From contig JAEWIZ010000034.1 in assembly GCA_023386815.1 (NCBI GenBank), forward strand, positions 1 to 64,000: 64,000 nucleotides of DNA. The letters run 5' to 3'. Shown here piece by piece: positions 63,337-64,000 of this stretch. Made by a program: the position numbers and the translations under genes. The notes beneath the pieces are model-generated. The model ran no database searches, was not told the origin of the DNA, and saw only the letters and a program-made list of their open reading frames with translations. The stretch comes from Bacillota bacterium (GTDB lineage: Bacteria; Bacillota; Clostridia; Lachnospirales; Lachnospiraceae). Each line of letters begins with the position of its first letter. Positions within the stretch are counted from its first letter, which is position 1.

Positions 63337-64000
63337 ACAGCAGGATGAAAAGAATACGAGACTTGTAAAAGAGAATTTCCGGCAAATGATAGAGGATGAA
63401 TTCGTGCTGGGCAATGTCTTCTTAAGTTATTTAGATTTTATAGAGAAAAATAATAATCCGGAACTCTATCAGGGTGACATGAATGAGCTTATGAAGAAGG
63501 GCGGGCCTCCAACCAAGAAGCTAAAGGATTTTGATATCAGCAAGCAGATGACAGGCCAGGGTATGTATTTACACAAACACACTTATATTGAGGTAGACTA
63601 TGTATACCAGGGCTGTTGTACCTACTATATTGATAATGAGACTAATGGATTTCATCTAAAGGAAAAGGAACTGTGCATCGTGAATCAGAATGTGGTTCAT
63701 GGAATTGACACCCAGGGAACAGATAATATTGTTATTAAGTGTATGATACCCTTTGAGTATATCGACATAGATCAATTTCCGCCACCGGGGCAGGAAATGG
63801 CGTTAATGAACTTCCTGCAGCATGCAGTAAATGAGAATGTTACAAAACCCTCTTACCTAATTTTTCACATAGAAAATACAGAACTTATAGAGGAATTAAT
63901 CTATCATATTTTCTGTGAATTTCTGGAGAAAGCTTACGGCTGGAGACAGGCGGTGAAGAATCACTTATCAAACCTGTTCCTATATCTTGCACGTGTAAAA
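63304..64000 (+). CDS. AraC-type regulator, N-terminal part (cut by window end)
   Basis: Open from the ATG at 63304 to the window edge (232 codons visible). It overlaps the MATE gene end by 33 nt and follows GGTGG. The visible part has a helical lead and a cupin-like domain: MYLHKHTYIEVDYVYQG and GIDTQGTDNIVIKCMIPFEY are typical of AraC-family effector domains. The DNA-binding domain should lie beyond 64000. Probably regulates the exporter upstream of it. Confidence 0.75.

Noticed and set aside
1..64000. CRISPR arrays, rRNA genes or prophage structural genes
   Set aside because: No regularly spaced short repeats, no rRNA-like sequence and no capsid, terminase or tail genes were seen on either strand.

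Overview
The window looks like a chromosomal segment of a strictly anaerobic, motile, plant-polymer-using Firmicute, most likely a Lachnospiraceae (Clostridium cluster XIVa) relative. The reasons are low GC, strong AGGAGG-type ribosome sites, a Class-I-type hybrid cluster protein with its Crp/Fnr regulator, methyl-accepting chemotaxis proteins, DUF606 transporters and several sugar operons of the gut/plant-degrader type. This placement comes from gene content alone.

Layout. 0-3.6 kb: a lone FAD reductase, an SRAP DNA-repair protein, an Xre regulator with a membrane partner, and a MazG-like pyrophosphohydrolase; a pair of interleaved inverted repeats lies between the last two. 3.7-11.7 kb: a divergent AraC regulator and a six-gene sugar operon (class II aldolase, FGGY kinase, GatD-like dehydrogenase, PfkB kinase, LacX-like epimerase, aldo/keto reductase) that reads as a PTS-independent hexitol/tagatose route to triose phosphates. 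12-14 kb: a Cache-domain chemoreceptor. 14.3-18.4 kb: a nitrosative/oxygen-stress group (hemerythrin, an unrecognised 202-aa protein, Hcp, HcpR-like regulator). 18.5-22 kb: a LysR regulator divergent from an lpdC/lpdB/lpdD-like UbiD decarboxylase operon. 22-24.3 kb: a YgiN-like protein, paired DUF606 transporters and a divergent Crp/Fnr regulator. 24.3-27.7 kb: a three-gene operon of a 22-residue-repeat protein, a MoxR-like AAA ATPase and a VWA/metallopeptidase-fold protein. 27.8-29.9 kb: GntR-ABC cassette controlled by a 19-bp-arm palindrome lying in its own promoter.

30-43 kb: tRNA-Leu(CAG), tRNA-Asn, a Rieske flavoprotein, a secreted beta-lactamase-fold hydrolase, a BIG2 surface protein, small envelope genes, a LysR/YeiH pair, then tRNA-Leu(AAG). 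The 3' end of that last tRNA and its terminator are duplicated 2034 bp downstream, exactly bracketing one secreted 5'-nucleotidase gene; a catalytic-domain-only tyrosine recombinase follows. 43.3-48.8 kb: CheW, MCP, CheA and HD-GYP in one run. 50-60.5 kb: a GH43-like enzyme, a LacI regulator, two tandem nucleoside-hydrolase-like proteins, a split transketolase, an FGGY kinase and a fucose-isomerase-like protein; the last four match the known transketolase route for D-apiose, and the two hydrolase-like proteins may be new glycosidases feeding it. A 337-bp near-palindrome sits inside this operon. 60.5-64 kb: structured leader DNA, a phosphotransferase broken at an A8 run, a MATE exporter and a truncated AraC-type regulator.

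The strongest candidates for something undescribed are the nucleoside-hydrolase-like pair in the apiose-type operon, the repeat protein/MoxR/VWA operon, the one-gene tRNA-Leu mini-island and the 337-bp palindrome.
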